Source of the DNA: Scortum barcoo
Taxonomy: Eukaryota > Chordata > Actinopteri > Centrarchiformes > Terapontidae
DNA: 64,000 bases
Assembly (NCBI GenBank): GCA_023238725.1
Contig: CM041540.1
Coordinates: 2,259,001-2,323,000, forward strand
Direction of reading: 5' to 3'
Shown: piece after piece, positions 1 to 12,037 of the stretch
Numbering within the stretch: the stretch's first letter is position 1
How the letters are laid out: each line of letters starts with the position of its first letter
Position numbers and translations under genes: made by a program
The notes under the pieces: generated by a model
Database searches by the model: none
What the model was told of the DNA's origin: nothing
Seen by the model: the letters and a program-made list of their open reading frames with translations, nothing else

Positions 1-473
1 AATATTCACATTTCAGAAGCAGGATCCAGTGTTTGTTCAGCATTTTTACTTTATAAAGATGATAATTAATCAATGATTGATTGGTTTTCCTTAGATTGAG
101 ATGTTGTTTATATTTTAGGTGAATATAAACTCAGTGACCTCTTAATTAGGCAAAGCTGAGGTAGTTAAAATGAACTCAAGAGCCCTGAAATCAGTCCTAC
201 ATTCAAAATAAATGTGATAATAATAGTAAATGAACAAGAAGTCACTTCACATGCAGAAAACAGGCATGAAACTTTCTTATTAAAGTCTCATAAGTCTTGA
301 TTTTAAACACCATAAGGTTATAATGTTCAGTTTTTGTTGAAACAGACGTGTTGATTCAGCTTCATGCTCACATCAGAGCGTTACAGGTGTTTCTGTTATT
401 TTGTCCATCCCCTCTCCATTACTGATTTGTCTCTGGTGGGAGTCGGTTTGAAGTTTTTCTGTATCGTTGTCAG
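1..473 (+). other. intron of cwf19l1 (partial)
   Basis: AT-rich sequence immediately upstream of the first recognisable cwf19l1 exon. It ends in a pyrimidine-rich tract and a CAG acceptor at 471-473. No coding similarity was seen, so it reads as the 3' part of an intron whose upstream exon lies outside the window. Confidence 0.7.
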
Positions 474-1460
474 GTGGTCCCGGTGCCACTGGACCGCTGC
501 GCCACCGACGACATCAAGGAGGCGTTCACGGTGCAGGCTCAGGAGCAGCAGATGGAGCTGATGGAGATCCCCGAACACACCGACCTCAAACAGGTACGCA
601 TGGAAACACACACACACATTCAGCTGCACATGATGCAGTAAATATAAAATCTGCATTACGACTGAACTTTAAAATGTATACGTGTGTGTGTTTTCGTTCA
701 GATCGCCCCTCCTGGGACTCCGTACTTCTACGTGGAGTTGGACTCGGGGGAGAAACTCTTCTACCGCATCCAGAAACATTTTCCTCTGCAGTTTGGGAGG
801 TGAGCAGCACAAACACACCAAAGTTACCTTCAAACACAGCAAAATCAAACTTTCACTTTTCATTATAGAAAAAAAATAAATGTATTTTAAAATTGAAGAT
901 ATAATTATGTGGGCAATTAAATATTCACTGTTCACCTCTGTCATGTCTGACATTCACCTGGACAAACACAAAAGTTCAAAACTTGCCTGAGAATTTTCAT
1001 GTTTTTAAGTTTTCTTCAGTATAACAGCGATTCGGTGATAAATGTCTGTATATTCATGAGTGAACTGCAAACAGGAGCTACTGATAGATAATTCGGCATA
1101 TATTTGATGATGCCAATTTGCCAAAATATAAAAAAATAGAGGCTAAAAACAAAACTCAAAAGAGAATATCAGCACCTATACACAGCTTACATTACAACAG
1201 CACTTCTTCTGAGCTTTATGGAGATATTTTGTTCTACTAATGGCTTACAAACAGGGGTGTTGGTATATTTTCCATCTAAATTTCCATGTGTGTGTGTGTG
1301 CAGGGAGGTTCTGGCCAGCGAGGCGGTGCTCAACATGCCAACTCGAGCGGACTGGAAGGAGTGTAAACAGAGCAGAGAGGAAGAGGAGGAGAGCTGCCAA
1401 CGGCTGAGAGACGAATTCCAGCCGTTCGACTTCGCCTGGGACTTAGCCTGGGAAGACTAA
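474..1460 (+). CDS. cwf19l1: CWF19-like protein 1, C-terminal three exons (partial gene)
   Basis: Three exons join in frame with GT-AG introns: 474-593 (40 codons, phase 0), 702-799 (32 codons plus 2 nt) and 1304-1460 (ends in TAA at 1458-1460). The joined peptide is 123 residues. It contains YFYVELDSGEKLFYRI, then FPLQFGREVLASEAVLNMP, then an acidic/charged tail ending FAWDLAWED. This is the CwfJ C-terminal region 2 typical of CWF19L1, a member of the Drn1/Cwf19 family associated with spliceosome disassembly and lariat debranching. The N-terminal metallophosphatase-like part and the HIT-like CwfJ domain 1 must be encoded upstream of the window. The gene converges on avpr1a copy 1, which is on the opposite strand. 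The last exon's acceptor is preceded by a TG repeat instead of a normal pyrimidine tract. Family identity is recalled, not searched; the splice phases fit perfectly. Confidence 0.9.
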
Positions 1461-2010
1461 CACACACACACACACTTTCACACACTCTCACACTCTCACA
1501 CACACCACAGCCAGCATCATCATTGTTGTTTCTATTTGTTTGTTTTTCTACATTTCCTCCCTCAAACTGTCGGACACTTTGAGAAACAAACACACCACTA
1601 CCACCAGCCTGTTAGCTTAGCTTAGCATAAAGACTGGAAGTGGGTGGAAACAGTTAGCCTGGCTCTTTCCAAAGCCAACAAAGTGAAGCTTTAGAGGTTC
1701 TGGTTGGTGGATTTTGTCACATTTGAAAATGTCAAACTGTTTCTTTAAGTCGGGTTTTGGTGTTTTCTTTTTAACAGTATTTGCTGCTGCAGAAGTGATG
1801 CAGTTTTATGAGTACGGATCATGAAAGTGGCCACATTTTTCTTTTAAAACATGTCATTTGCTGAGTTTAAATTCAGAAAACGTGCTGAAAATAAAACACC
1901 AACAGTGAGTGTTTCTTGGATGTGAGAAAGTTTTTAGTTGCTCCTGAAACAGAAAAGTAAAAATAAATCCATGTTCCAGCTGCTGGGTCAACTCCTTCAA
2001 AATAAAAGTT
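1461..2010 (+). other. cwf19l1 3' UTR (approximate)
   Basis: The stop codon is followed at once by an AC-rich microsatellite (about 1461-1505). Candidate AATAAA signals lie at 1890-1895 and 1962-1967; which one is used cannot be told. The UTR would include a copy of the teleost TTAGCTTAGCATAAAGACTGG repeat near 1611-1690. The end coordinate is a guess. Confidence 0.45.
1611..1695 (+). repeat. teleost TTAGCTTAGCATAAAGACTGG interspersed repeat, copy 1
   Basis: It starts with a doubled TTAGCTTAGC core, then CATAAAGACTGGAAG, a GGAAACAGTTAGCCTGGCTCT block, and a stretch ending near an AAGCTTTAGAGG. The same order of blocks occurs near 9234, 20752, 60440 and, reversed, near 46990. I recognise it as an abundant percomorph interspersed repeat. 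Its class is unknown to me. Confidence 0.6.
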
Positions 2011-2929
2011 TAACTTCACACAGACTGAGGCTCTAAAACACTTTTCTAAACAGCAGCTCAGCAAGTTTTTTATCATTTCTACAAAACCTCTTTTGTTTTA
2101 AGCTCAACTGGGGAGATTGTTTTTAAAAGTATTTCTTGTATTTTGTAAATTGATCAAAATTAAACTTTCTTTTCTTTTCAGTTTGTGGTCTAATGTTGTT
2201 GGTGGTATATTATTATTTTATGGGATTATGATGCAACATTTTGACCTGCAAGTTCTTTTTTCAGATAAAATTTGTGAAGAAAAACAGAGAATATTACAGA
2301 GGAAAACAAAAACCTCTATAATCAGGAGGTCACATGATAGAAAATAACACCACACGACAGTAACACAACATGTAATATATATCATTTATACAAAAATGTA
2401 TGCAGTATATTTATACATGCATTCTTTAAAGAGAAACTTTTGTGTATTATTCAGAATCTGCATAAAAAGAAAAATATCTATATTTGTTCTTGGTTGTGGC
2501 CCCATAATAACAAAGAGGGAATTTGAAAAATAGATTTTTTAATGCCTGTTGTATCGAAAATATTAATTTATTATGTCCAATTACTCATTTTGACCCCGAG
2601 GTGACTTTATGTTTAATATATAAATCCAAGAAAAGTTTTTTTTATGCTTCTAAACTTTTAGACTTGTCGGCATAAAACAATATAATTCAGCACCACAAAC
2701 TGCAGCCTCTAAAATGACCATAAAGTTAAGTCAACATCTCTTAAATATGTAAAAACACCATTAGTCAAAGAGGTTTTTATTGCAAAGTTTTTAATGCTAA
2801 AATTTCTTCATATATTATCGAATAATATATAAAATATTCTGTGTGGATGTTTTTGTGTTATGAGCATCATTCATACTTTACTTTTGGCCTCTGATGTTTG
2901 ACAGTGTGTGCTACAGCTGCATCATTTGA

Positions 2930-2945
2930 CCACTAGGGGGCGCTG
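2930..2945 (+). promoter_or_regulatory. candidate CTCF binding site
   Basis: The sequence CCACTAGGGGGCGCTG matches the vertebrate CTCF core (CCASYAGRKGGCRS) at every position. It lies between cwf19l1 and avpr1a in otherwise AT-rich DNA. This is a motif match only; occupancy is unknown. Confidence 0.5.
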
Positions 2946-4771
2946 TTATGTAAATTATTCTCAGCAGCACTTTTTTTTTTCTTCTGTCTTTTAGCTGTTA
3001 AACACTTTTCCCTCCTGTGGCCATAAAAAACAACAAACCTCACTGTTGTCACTCTCACATCTTTTAACATTTGACAGAAAATAGTATAATAAGACTTCTA
3101 ACCCTAGAGACTAAAAGACTAATTTTCTTTTAAACTTTAACTTTAATGACCCTGAACACAACAGACAAAACTCCTCCATCATAAAGACTTTCATTTATTT
3201 CCACGTTTCATTGTGTTTTGGGTGAAATAACCCTTTAATACGCATTTTTCATTTTTAGTTTTACATGCTGATTCTCTGTCTTGTTTCTTTTAGAGGTTTA
3301 ATAGTACAACACTCTTATTTTATTGTATTTTTTTTTATATCTCTCCCTCGTGTACCTAAATTGCTTTTTATTTATTTCCATGCTTTTTCTTCTTAAGCAC
3401 CTTGTGATCAATCTTTGTTACTGCATTTTATTTGTGCTCCTTGTTTATGAATCTTGCTGTTATTATCTTTTGAACATCTATGTTTCAGAAAAGCAGCCTT
3501 GTTTTCTTTTTTCCTTTTCTTGCTGTTAGCAGGAGTCGAACGCAGATGTTATGTTCTTATCGAGATACCCATCGCGATAAGATGATTGATGATTGATGAT
3601 GAGCCAAACCTGCCTGCACATTTTTGTCGAGTTACTTTTATATGTATGAAAAACATTACATACAGTCCAACTATACTGAGCACATTTCACGAAAGGAACA
3701 TGTGCCTCATATTTTATAATCCTCCCTGATATATTCACATAAATCTCTTCAGATTTAAAGCCAAACGTCTGAGTTTATGAACGTCTGTTTATGTAAGTAG
3801 CCTGAACTCAGTCTGAGGTTCATCTGAGCTGATTTAAAACACACAGGCTGATTTAATGACTTTATTTTATTCAGTTAAACTTTCACTCTTTAGGCTGATT
3901 TTGTCATGTTTTAATATTTAAAACATTCCTATATTTCATCTATCTATCCAGTATTTTTATGCATCTGTTTCAACTGTGAATCCATAATTGAGGCCTGCAT
4001 TTACCTGAATAATTTATTTATCCATTACTTTTAGCTTAAGTTACTTTAAAGGTCGTAATTAAGCTATTTCACCCAATAATTCATCCATTATGTCACTTGG
4101 CCAAGGTGCAAATTGTGAAAAAATGACCGCAGGATGTTTTCTAAAACTGTTGTGGAACTTGAACTTAAACACTGCAATATTTTTAATCCATTTTTTTAAA
4201 TGAAGCGTCATGTTTAGCTATTTTAACTATTACTACCCATTATTTAGCTTTTCTAACAGTTTAACAATTAAATTTAGCTCTTTATTTGACCAATTCATCC
4301 ATTAAGTGACATACTTAGCAGATTGTCCTTCATTTTTAGTTTCAGTTCAGACTTTCCAACCCAAACACTCTGTCAATATGTGGATAAACTTTCTTTTCAT
4401 TATCATAATTTTCCCAGAAATTCACAACCTCTGAAGAATTCACAGGTGGGGAATCACCTTTGAACTTTAAACTGAGTGAATTACCAAAGCTGATGATCCC
4501 AAACGAAGCTCGGCCCACACAGGATGCTGCTCTGATCAGATTATGTGGGCATCTTTTCCACCGTACTGTCTGTCAGATAAGGTTCAGACGGCCGGCTGCT
4601 GTAAACAAAGATCTGATTGCTATTTATTGGCTTATCTGGGCTGGATTTTCCATAATCCATACATACATAAGCTGATACGCTCAGCCTTTTTATTACATCT
4701 GCTCCCCCTCTTGATGATGTTATAGACCTTTTTAACAGCAGACGTTTAATCGTGTTACACCAGCAGAGGTA

Positions 4772-4800
4772 CAGATGTAACTGATCATCAGTTACATCTG
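4772..4800. repeat. perfect 13-bp inverted repeat
   Basis: The arm CAGATGTAACTGA (4772-4784) is followed by TCA and by its exact reverse complement (4788-4800). This could form a cruciform or hairpin. No flanking element boundary was recognised. Confidence 0.85.
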
Positions 4801-6061
4801 ACATCATTAATTTGTTGTTATTAATTAGGTCTGTTCCTGCTTTATCAATCTGCAGCGATGGAAAAAGACTCTTTAGTGACATTTATTACAATACGTATGG
4901 AAAATACTCCACAGAAAGTGCTTTATTTTTGTGAAATTTAACAAGTATTAGGAGGCTAAATGGGTAAAGCAGGGATCATTAAGAAGAGCAATGTGGTGGA
5001 TCAATACTAAATTTTTATTATTTATTTGACCTAAAAGTAGTAAAAACCTAAAAAATAATGAGTCAAATCAAAGATTACTGGACTTTAAAAATACTGCTGC
5101 TCATCATCTGGAAACATGAAGTATTTGTACCAATAATTTCTTTATATTTTACTAAATCTACTAAAAATGTTGTATTTATTAGTTTCTGATCCTCCTTCCT
5201 CTGTTTTATTTCTGCTATATTATTATTATATTATATTATGTTGTTATTTATGGGTGCAAATAAAACACTAGATTAAGAATAAACACTTCATTATGATGCT
5301 CGAAGTCAAAAAGTCAAAAAGTTTCCCAAACCTACAAAGGAAGAAATGTATAAAATAAAGCTATAATTAGATTATTAATATTAATATGTTGTGACTTTCT
5401 GTAGTATTTGGTCCCGTAATGTGTAAAAATCATTGTGTCAACTGTTTTTCTGACTTTCTGATTAGAAAACTGTTTGGTAATATGTCATTTTAACCTGCAA
5501 AACAGATCATTTAAAGTTTAATTCTGCAAATAAATCAGCTATAGATAAATATAGTAAAGTGTAAAGTACAATATAAAAGCAGATCTAAAAGCAGTGAAAG
5601 TTATTTTACACTTCTGCAGGTATAAATTGTATGAAAAACCAAAAAAAGATCAGATATATTAAACTCAGATCTTGTTCCTATATGTGGTTTTATTGGGAGA
5701 AAATGAAAGTTATATTTGAATAATATTTAAAGACAAATTGATGAGTGTATGTTTATGTTATCGGTCGGGCTTTATGAGATCCTCATCATAAACATCGTAA
5801 ACTCACATTGACACGCAAAAGCAACCATCAGAGGTGAAAGTCTCACTCAACATCTGCTTTTCTGCACAAACTTTAACTCTTCTTGGCATTTTAATTTCCT
5901 TCATATTTCACTTTAAGGGCACCTCTCGTATATCTTATATGTGCACACCATGGGGAATGTTTTAGAGGATTTACATCATTCAGATACTAAGACACAAAAT
6001 ACTTTCTACTTCTACTTTACTACATTTATTTGTCAGCTAATCAATAAATCAGTGAAATAAA

Positions 6062-6280
6062 ATAAGGTAAAACTTTTTTAATCCCACATTGGGGAAATTC
6101 ACTCATTAAAGCAGCTCAAAAGAGAGGCAAATATGTGAAAATAAAATATAATATAAAAATATAAAATATAGAAGTAAAAATGGCACAAATATGCTATAAA
6201 TATAAGTACGATATATATACATCCTCCATATATTCAAACTGATATATATAATAAACTGCACGAGATAAGTAAAGTGACAG
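6062..6280. repeat. LINE-tail-like repeat (TTAATCCCACATTGGGGAAATT type)
   Basis: A TTTTTAATCCCACATTGGGG core followed by GAAATTCACT and a long run of ATAAAA/TATAAA-rich sequence resembles the 3' tails of teleost non-LTR retrotransposons. Relatives are seen near 10037 and 34089. It is degraded, and family assignment is uncertain. Confidence 0.45.
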
Positions 6281-8294
6281 ATGGTGATGATAACAGTAGT
6301 GTTACGTTATGTTGAATTAACAGCTTCTCAAACATGATGATTTTCTTCTTTTCCTCTGAATGATGTGAATGATTGTAATGTATCTGAATAATATTTGAGT
6401 GTTTGAGGTCACTTTGGGTCATTGTGACGGCATTTCTCTCTATTTATGGACTTTAACTACAGAGTTTACATGAAGCATTTTCAAAGCAGGAAGTGTATTA
6501 TATTAACTTTTATTTTTTATTCCTCAAAGCAGTGATTTTTAGATTCATCAGTTGTTTTTGTTGTTGCTGTTTCACAGATTTACACTGAACATAAGATCAT
6601 TACGCCTGTCGGCCCCCCTCATGAGCTTTAAGTGTCCCCGGGGCCTGAGGTCTGCGATAGGGAGACCACTTCCTGAATGCACAAACACATCGTACGTAAA
6701 CAGTGGAAGTGCTCCATCTGCACATTCGTGTGACATTTGGGCAGCATTTGTAGTTTTTTTTTTTTGTTTGTTTGTTTTTAGTTTTGTGCCCTCAGAGTGA
6801 AATAAGAGAGGAGCTGAAGGGGGGCGTTGTTTTTTAAGAATATCTTAAAATACTTCCATGTCGAGTGTCGTTTGGGCTGTTTTGTAGGAATTTTCAACAT
6901 TTCAAGATATTTTTGCACTATTGTTTTCTGACCCATTATGTGAATTTCTAAAGTACATTTAGATCCAGATGCATTTTAAAATTATTATATAAAACAATAT
7001 TTAATGGGTCTGTAATTTCCAAACATTTTGCCAGGAAGATGATTTAAAAATCTAGTAATCTGATGCAATTTTTTTTGTTTAAATGCCGTTTTGTTTTGGG
7101 TTTTTTTGTAATTTTCCCAAAGAAATGACCTTGATTTAAATGCTTTCACTTAAACACAATAAATATAGCAGAATAAATTCGATTACTTTGTCTTGTAAAT
7201 TATTTTAATTTTTACACATTTTAATGACCAAAAACTGTGATTTATTAACTGAAAAAACACAAAAATTAACCTCTATGTTCACTAGATGGCTCTTTTACAG
7301 TTTTTTTTATTGTATATGTTATTAATTCTTCACTTTTGCACTATTTTTTCTCTTACTTTCCTTATTATGCACCAAAATATGAGAAAACAATAAATCTGAT
7401 TCATTACTCGTGTGAACAGGTGTAAAAAAAATGCCAAAGAAAAACCTTTAAAAAATTAGTCAATCGGAGGAAGAAAGAAAAATGAGAAGGAACATCGAGG
7501 TCATTAGAGGTTTCTCAGAGGTGGACAGACTGAATGCGAGTGGAGGAAAAGGAGACGGAGTAATATACAGAAAGATAGAGGTCACTTAAATCCTCGGCAC
7601 AGGAAGGGACTCCACCCGAGCTCCTAATGATGAAAGCCGCTCCATTTTAAAGCCACATACATCTGTACTTCCTGCCTTTAACAATGCACTTCCTTTTCCA
7701 CATTTCCTGCATTAAGCCCTTTGATAAACATGCGTCCCCGCAGACAGAATGATTGATTCCTAATTGAAATTCCTTCAGAGCAGACGCGGCTAAAACGGGA
7801 AACTACAGCGATCAATGTGGACGAACCGTTTATCCAGTTAGAGCAGTTAAAGTGCTTCAGTGGGTTTGCAGGCGTTTAATGAAAAATGTTTATGTACTGC
7901 TTTGCTGATATTACATAGAGTATATTTCTGAGGCGGATCAGTTTTTACATGTTTTCCTTCCTCTGTCGCCACTGCTTCCATTTAATATAAAGTTTTAACA
8001 ACTCATTAGCCTGCAGATACACAGAAACAGAGACACATACAGTTTAAAACAAGGACAACAAATTTGACTTGAAATAAACATTCGCTGTGCAACAAAAAGC
8101 ATAAAACGCTGCACTAATCACGTAAAAATACAGTCTCATTGCACATCACGCATGACAAACAGTAGAAAGATTTTAGAGTCAGATTGTGTAAATGGTTGTG
8201 TTGTTTTTACAGTTTGTTTTTATTTTTATGATCAATAAATCTGGTTCACTTTGATTCAAACTTCAGCTGCTTTGTGTGGTTTTATTTGAAAAAT

Positions 8295-8327
8295 TTTTTG
8301 ACCTTTTTTTCCAAAAAAGGTCAAAAA
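8295..8327. repeat. perfect 15-bp hairpin
   Basis: The arm TTTTTGACCTTTTTT (8295-8309), a 3-nt loop (TCC) and the exact complement AAAAAAGGTCAAAAA (8313-8327). It may be the remnant of a short inverted-repeat element. No target-site duplication was obvious. Confidence 0.8.
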
Positions 8328-9069
8328 CTGTTGTAAATGTAAAAGATGAACACCAACAGTGACATAAAAGTGAAATATATAATTTGGTACATCAAACATT
8401 TCAAACGGCAACAGTCTGAACCAAAACCTTTATAAGTTTGCTCTGCCTCACTTTACAAGAATCGGTCTTGGCAGAGATCATGTTCACATATTTAGATTTG
8501 ATTTAGATTTAGAGCTGCAGCTGCATCATTTCAAGGAGATATTTATTGTAAAAGTGTGAATTTTTATGTGGAAATGAAATGAAATCTTTCATGTGTGCTG
8601 TGTGCCGTCTTAATTTACTCTGAGCCGGCGATGACATAAATACTGATACTCACACATCTGAACAAGTTTCACAAGTGTTCCCTTTATTATGACACCAAGA
8701 TTATTCAAATAGACCTCGTAGATGCAGAGATAAACTCTGTTCAGTTTGTCATTTTTGAGCAGAGGCCTTAAAAAGAGGCTGAGCAGGTTAAACTACTATA
8801 TACATGAAAGTGTATAATAATAATAACAACAACATGTAGGCAGTGAGACAAAGCATGCTGTAATAAATATGATTACTGCAACAAGTAGCTTTATATATAT
8901 GAGGTAACTGGATATGGTATTTGTCAGTGCATTATATTCTGTGGTATTCTGTTGGTTGGTTATGGATTTAACCCCCTCAAACACTGGTATTTAAACTCAT
9001 AAAACACACAAAAAATAATAGCAGAGACACTTAAAATGTTGTTCAGTATGTTTACACCACATCTGTGTT

Positions 9070-9200
9070 TTAGTGGTACAACAGGTATTTTATTTAAGTA
9101 AAAATACTAAAACCACACTGTGAAAATAATACACTACAAGTAAAAATCCTGCATTATAAAACCTTACTAAAGTAAAATAACGTTAATATATGAAAAATAA
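9070..9200. repeat. percomorph AAGTAAAAGTCCTGCATT-type repeat fragment
   Basis: Contains AAGTAAAAATACT, CACTACAAGTAAAAATCCTG and TTACTAAAGTAAAATAACG blocks, an order shared with 24430-24600. This is a very common percomorph interspersed repeat; its transposon class is not certain to me. Confidence 0.5.
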
Positions 9201-9229
9201 AAGTGTATAATGTTGTGCTCCACTGCTGC

Positions 9230-9320
9230 AGCCAGTTAGCTTAGCTTAGCACAAACACTGGAAGTGAATGGAAACAGCTAGCCTGGTTCTGTCTTAAGTT
9301 AACAAAACCCACATTAAAGT
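9230..9320 (+). repeat. teleost TTAGCTTAGCATAAAGACTGG repeat, copy 2
   Basis: GTTAGCTTAGCTTAGCACAAA followed by CACTGGAAGTGAATGGAAACAG, then CTAGCCTGGTTCTGTC. Same block order as the copy near 1611. Confidence 0.6.
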
Positions 9321-10036
9321 GGAGTGATATTAACATTTACTTTTTGTGGTGAAACTTAATTTTTTTGTAAATGTTTTTACTAATCTGACACCAATAAATA
9401 ATCCTATTTGGAAACTAGAGAGTAATTATATTAAAGCCACCAGGAGAATCAGACTCTGTAAAAGCTCAGGAAATGGCAGCCACAGGTAGGAAGTTGTATT
9501 CTCTTTTAGGTGTATATATGTATATTTTGGCTAAATTTCTAAATTTCGACATTAAAAGTATACCGAATTAGCTTTTAGTAGTTTATGTTTCAAGTGTACT
9601 AATGTTTGTTCAGACAACTATCACTGGGTTAATGTAATAGTGAAGGAAACTTAAAAATGTGAAGATTTTCAGGCGAGTTCTGCAGCGTCTTGTGTGATTT
9701 TCTAATCGGTTTTGTACAAACACCTTCACATTTAAAGTAAATTTTGACTTTTTTGAAAATCTGCTTATGTGCTTTATTGCAATTGAAAATAATAGAGGCT
9801 CCAGGAAGTTACCTGTCTCAGCCAGGTGATACTCCAGCCCCATTACACTCCATATAACTGTGACTTTGTCATTTCCACATTAAATATAAAGTGAGTTTGT
9901 GAGATTTAGAGGTGCTAATAAGCAAATATTGTTGTCTTTGGGGTGCTTGTAGCTTTACTTGAATATTTTCTCTTTTCTCTTTTTATTTTCTGCCACTTCC
10001 AGGTTAGTTAATACCAAATATAACCAACAAATATGA
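9321..10036. other. intergenic stretch
   Basis: No gene, RNA or clear repeat was recognised between the repeat at 9230-9320 and the LINE tail at 10037. Confidence 0.5.
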
Positions 10037-10200
10037 GACTTTATTGATCCTCAGGGTGAAATAGACTCAGCTCAGCTATAAAGTGATAAATAAAAAAGAC
10101 AGACTGGTGATAAATTAAAGGAAAATCCTGCTAAATAAAAATGTGAATCAACATAAATAAAACAGCTGCTTCCACACAGGTGTACCAAGGTGCAATTAAT
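10037..10200. repeat. LINE-tail-like repeat (TTTATTGATCC type)
   Basis: The GACTTTATTGATCCTCAGGG core followed by GAAATAGACTCAGCTC and AT-rich sequence is the 3' tail signature seen in many teleost RTE/L2-like retrotransposons. Truncated and without coding remains. Confidence 0.45.
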
Positions 10201-10534
10201 CAATTAACATCCAATTATTTTTAATCAGCCACGTTATGATGATCACACAATGATAATTAGGATAAATAATATATATGTATATTTACAGTGTGCATATATA
10301 CTTTTCTTTATACTTAGACTTGTACATAGTATTTTATGTATGTTTATTTCTGTGTACATACAGTGAGAGCGTTGTTAAAAATAGTTATATTCCTTGTATG
10401 TGTTCACCTGCTTGATTAATAATCACTTTATGTTGGTTTGTCCGTCAGTTAAAATCATGTACACATTATTTTAACAGATGTGCATCCTTATCCAGTAATA
10501 GAATATACATTTTTCTGTGTACTTTTACTTTTAT

Positions 10535-10925
10535 GTGGAAACACACAGGTAGGTGTGTTTCCATCTACCTGTTCTAATGTGCAAATAAAAAATGTGTGTA
10601 AATCTGGGTGCAAAACGCAGAAAATCTACTTGCCTGAAAAAGTAGCAGGTTTTTTTTGTTAGAAGCAAATTGTGAAAAAGTGCACTGGAAACAGACTAAG
10701 TGAATGAATAACAACGTACAGTTAGCATGTGACTACAAAAATATTATACTTCCATCAGATTTTCTGCATTTTTTCCCCACTACTTCAGTTTTTAATGTCT
10801 TCAACTACAAATTCCAATACTCACGTATCTGTAGTTGATGGAAATGTGCATGAATTTGTATTTTCTTGTGCCTGTTTTCTGAAATTCATTTAAAGTTTTG
10901 TGCTAGATCTGGATGGAAACCTGGT
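10535..10925. repeat. possible MITE with degenerate terminal inverted repeats
   Basis: The left part contains GTGTGTTTCCATCTACC. The right part, read in reverse, contains CCAGGTTTCCATCCAGATC, giving an imperfect inverted repeat around a ~390-bp AT-rich interior with no open frame. The TTTCCATC ends are shared by some teleost MITEs. Exact ends and target duplication are unclear. Confidence 0.35.
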
Positions 10926-12037
10926 TTATGACATCTCACCTGGGCAAACCGTATGTTGGTGTTTTAATAGTGCTGTCTTAAAGGTGTTCTAAAATAATAG
11001 TTTTCAATATTTTTTCATTATATGTTGGCCTTTAAATGAAAACCGAACACATAAATGTCCCCCAGCGTTTTGTATCTCGTCATTAGTTTCTTTCAGCACG
11101 TCCAGCTCTGACTGACTTCCCTTATTCAAAAAGGAAATTATAGCTCCTTTCATCAGCACCGCTCAGGTTCAGCCTGCAGGCCCTCTGATTTCTGTGTGAA
11201 GAACTGAATGAAAAATCCCAAGATGAAATATGTGCTTGTGGGCATCCACTTACTGCTTTTTTTCCTCCACTTCAATTTCAGACAAATCAAAGCCAGATAG
11301 TCGGAGCTGTCAGCTCCTCAGCTGGAAACGAGACAGACCCCACGCTGCCACTCTGCATTCAGGTGGAAGGATCTATTTTCTCCACAGCTCCTGGTTTTTC
11401 AGTGTAAGTAGAAATCCTGTGAAAGTGTTTTTTTTTTTTTTTTTTTTTTTACTTATAGCGACTGAAATAAATGTTTTTCAGCTCACTGTTTATCTGTTCA
11501 AACACAATTTTACTCTTCTAGTTCACTCTCTGCGTGCTCTTAGTGTCTTTTTTTAAGAGAAAAAGCCACAGAAAGACACAGTTAAAAAGCAGCTGGTGAA
11601 CAAAGTGGAAGCATTTAGCAGCTAAAGAGACAGATGTTTCTGTCAGGAGGTGGAGGAGACAAAAAATGGAGCTAAAAGAGAGAAAATACTGGACTCCTGT
11701 TCATCAGGTGACACAAACACGACTCCACATCAGCTGAGCTCATCATGTCATCACGTTTCAGGACATTTCACTCAAAACCACTAAATTAAATCATTGTTGA
11801 GATATTTTACTTAAGATCGAAGTGACTCACAGATCAGCACATCCATCCGGAGTTACGCTGCTAGCTTGTCTAAAAACTGAAAACGTGAGAAGAAAAAAAA
11901 AACATCTGCGTGATTTCACCTGTTACATAAAACACGTTTCTGTGGAAAAAGCAGAAAACAGCCACACCTCATCTGCAGATACGAGGAATAACATTTATCT
12001 TTCTTTACAACAAGTACAATATACAGTATATTTGAAC
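10926..12037. other. intergenic stretch before the duplicated block
   Basis: No gene was recognised. A 23-T run lies at about 11428-11450. The region ends exactly where the similarity to 51733 onward begins. Confidence 0.5.

Larger units (their letters stand above)
2011..6060. other. AT-rich intergenic stretch
   Basis: No exon-like open frame with family similarity is visible on either strand; the short frames here are low-complexity. Exceptions noted separately are the CTCF-like site near 2930 and the perfect inverted repeat at 4772-4800. Confidence 0.6.
6281..9230. other. intergenic stretch with no recognised gene
   Basis: No gene was recognised. A somewhat less AT-rich patch (about 7490-7810) could be conserved non-coding DNA, but nothing in the window proves it. 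A strong hairpin lies at 8295-8327. Confidence 0.5.

Noticed and set aside
467..868. 133-codon frame over the cwf19l1 exons
   Set aside because: It is in the wrong frame relative to the spliced exons, which show clear CwfJ-type similarity in the other frame.
11240..11405. Possible exon between a TTTCAG acceptor and a GTAAGT donor-like site
   Set aside because: Coding potential is weak and no family similarity is seen; it could at most be a non-coding RNA exon, which the sequence does not prove.
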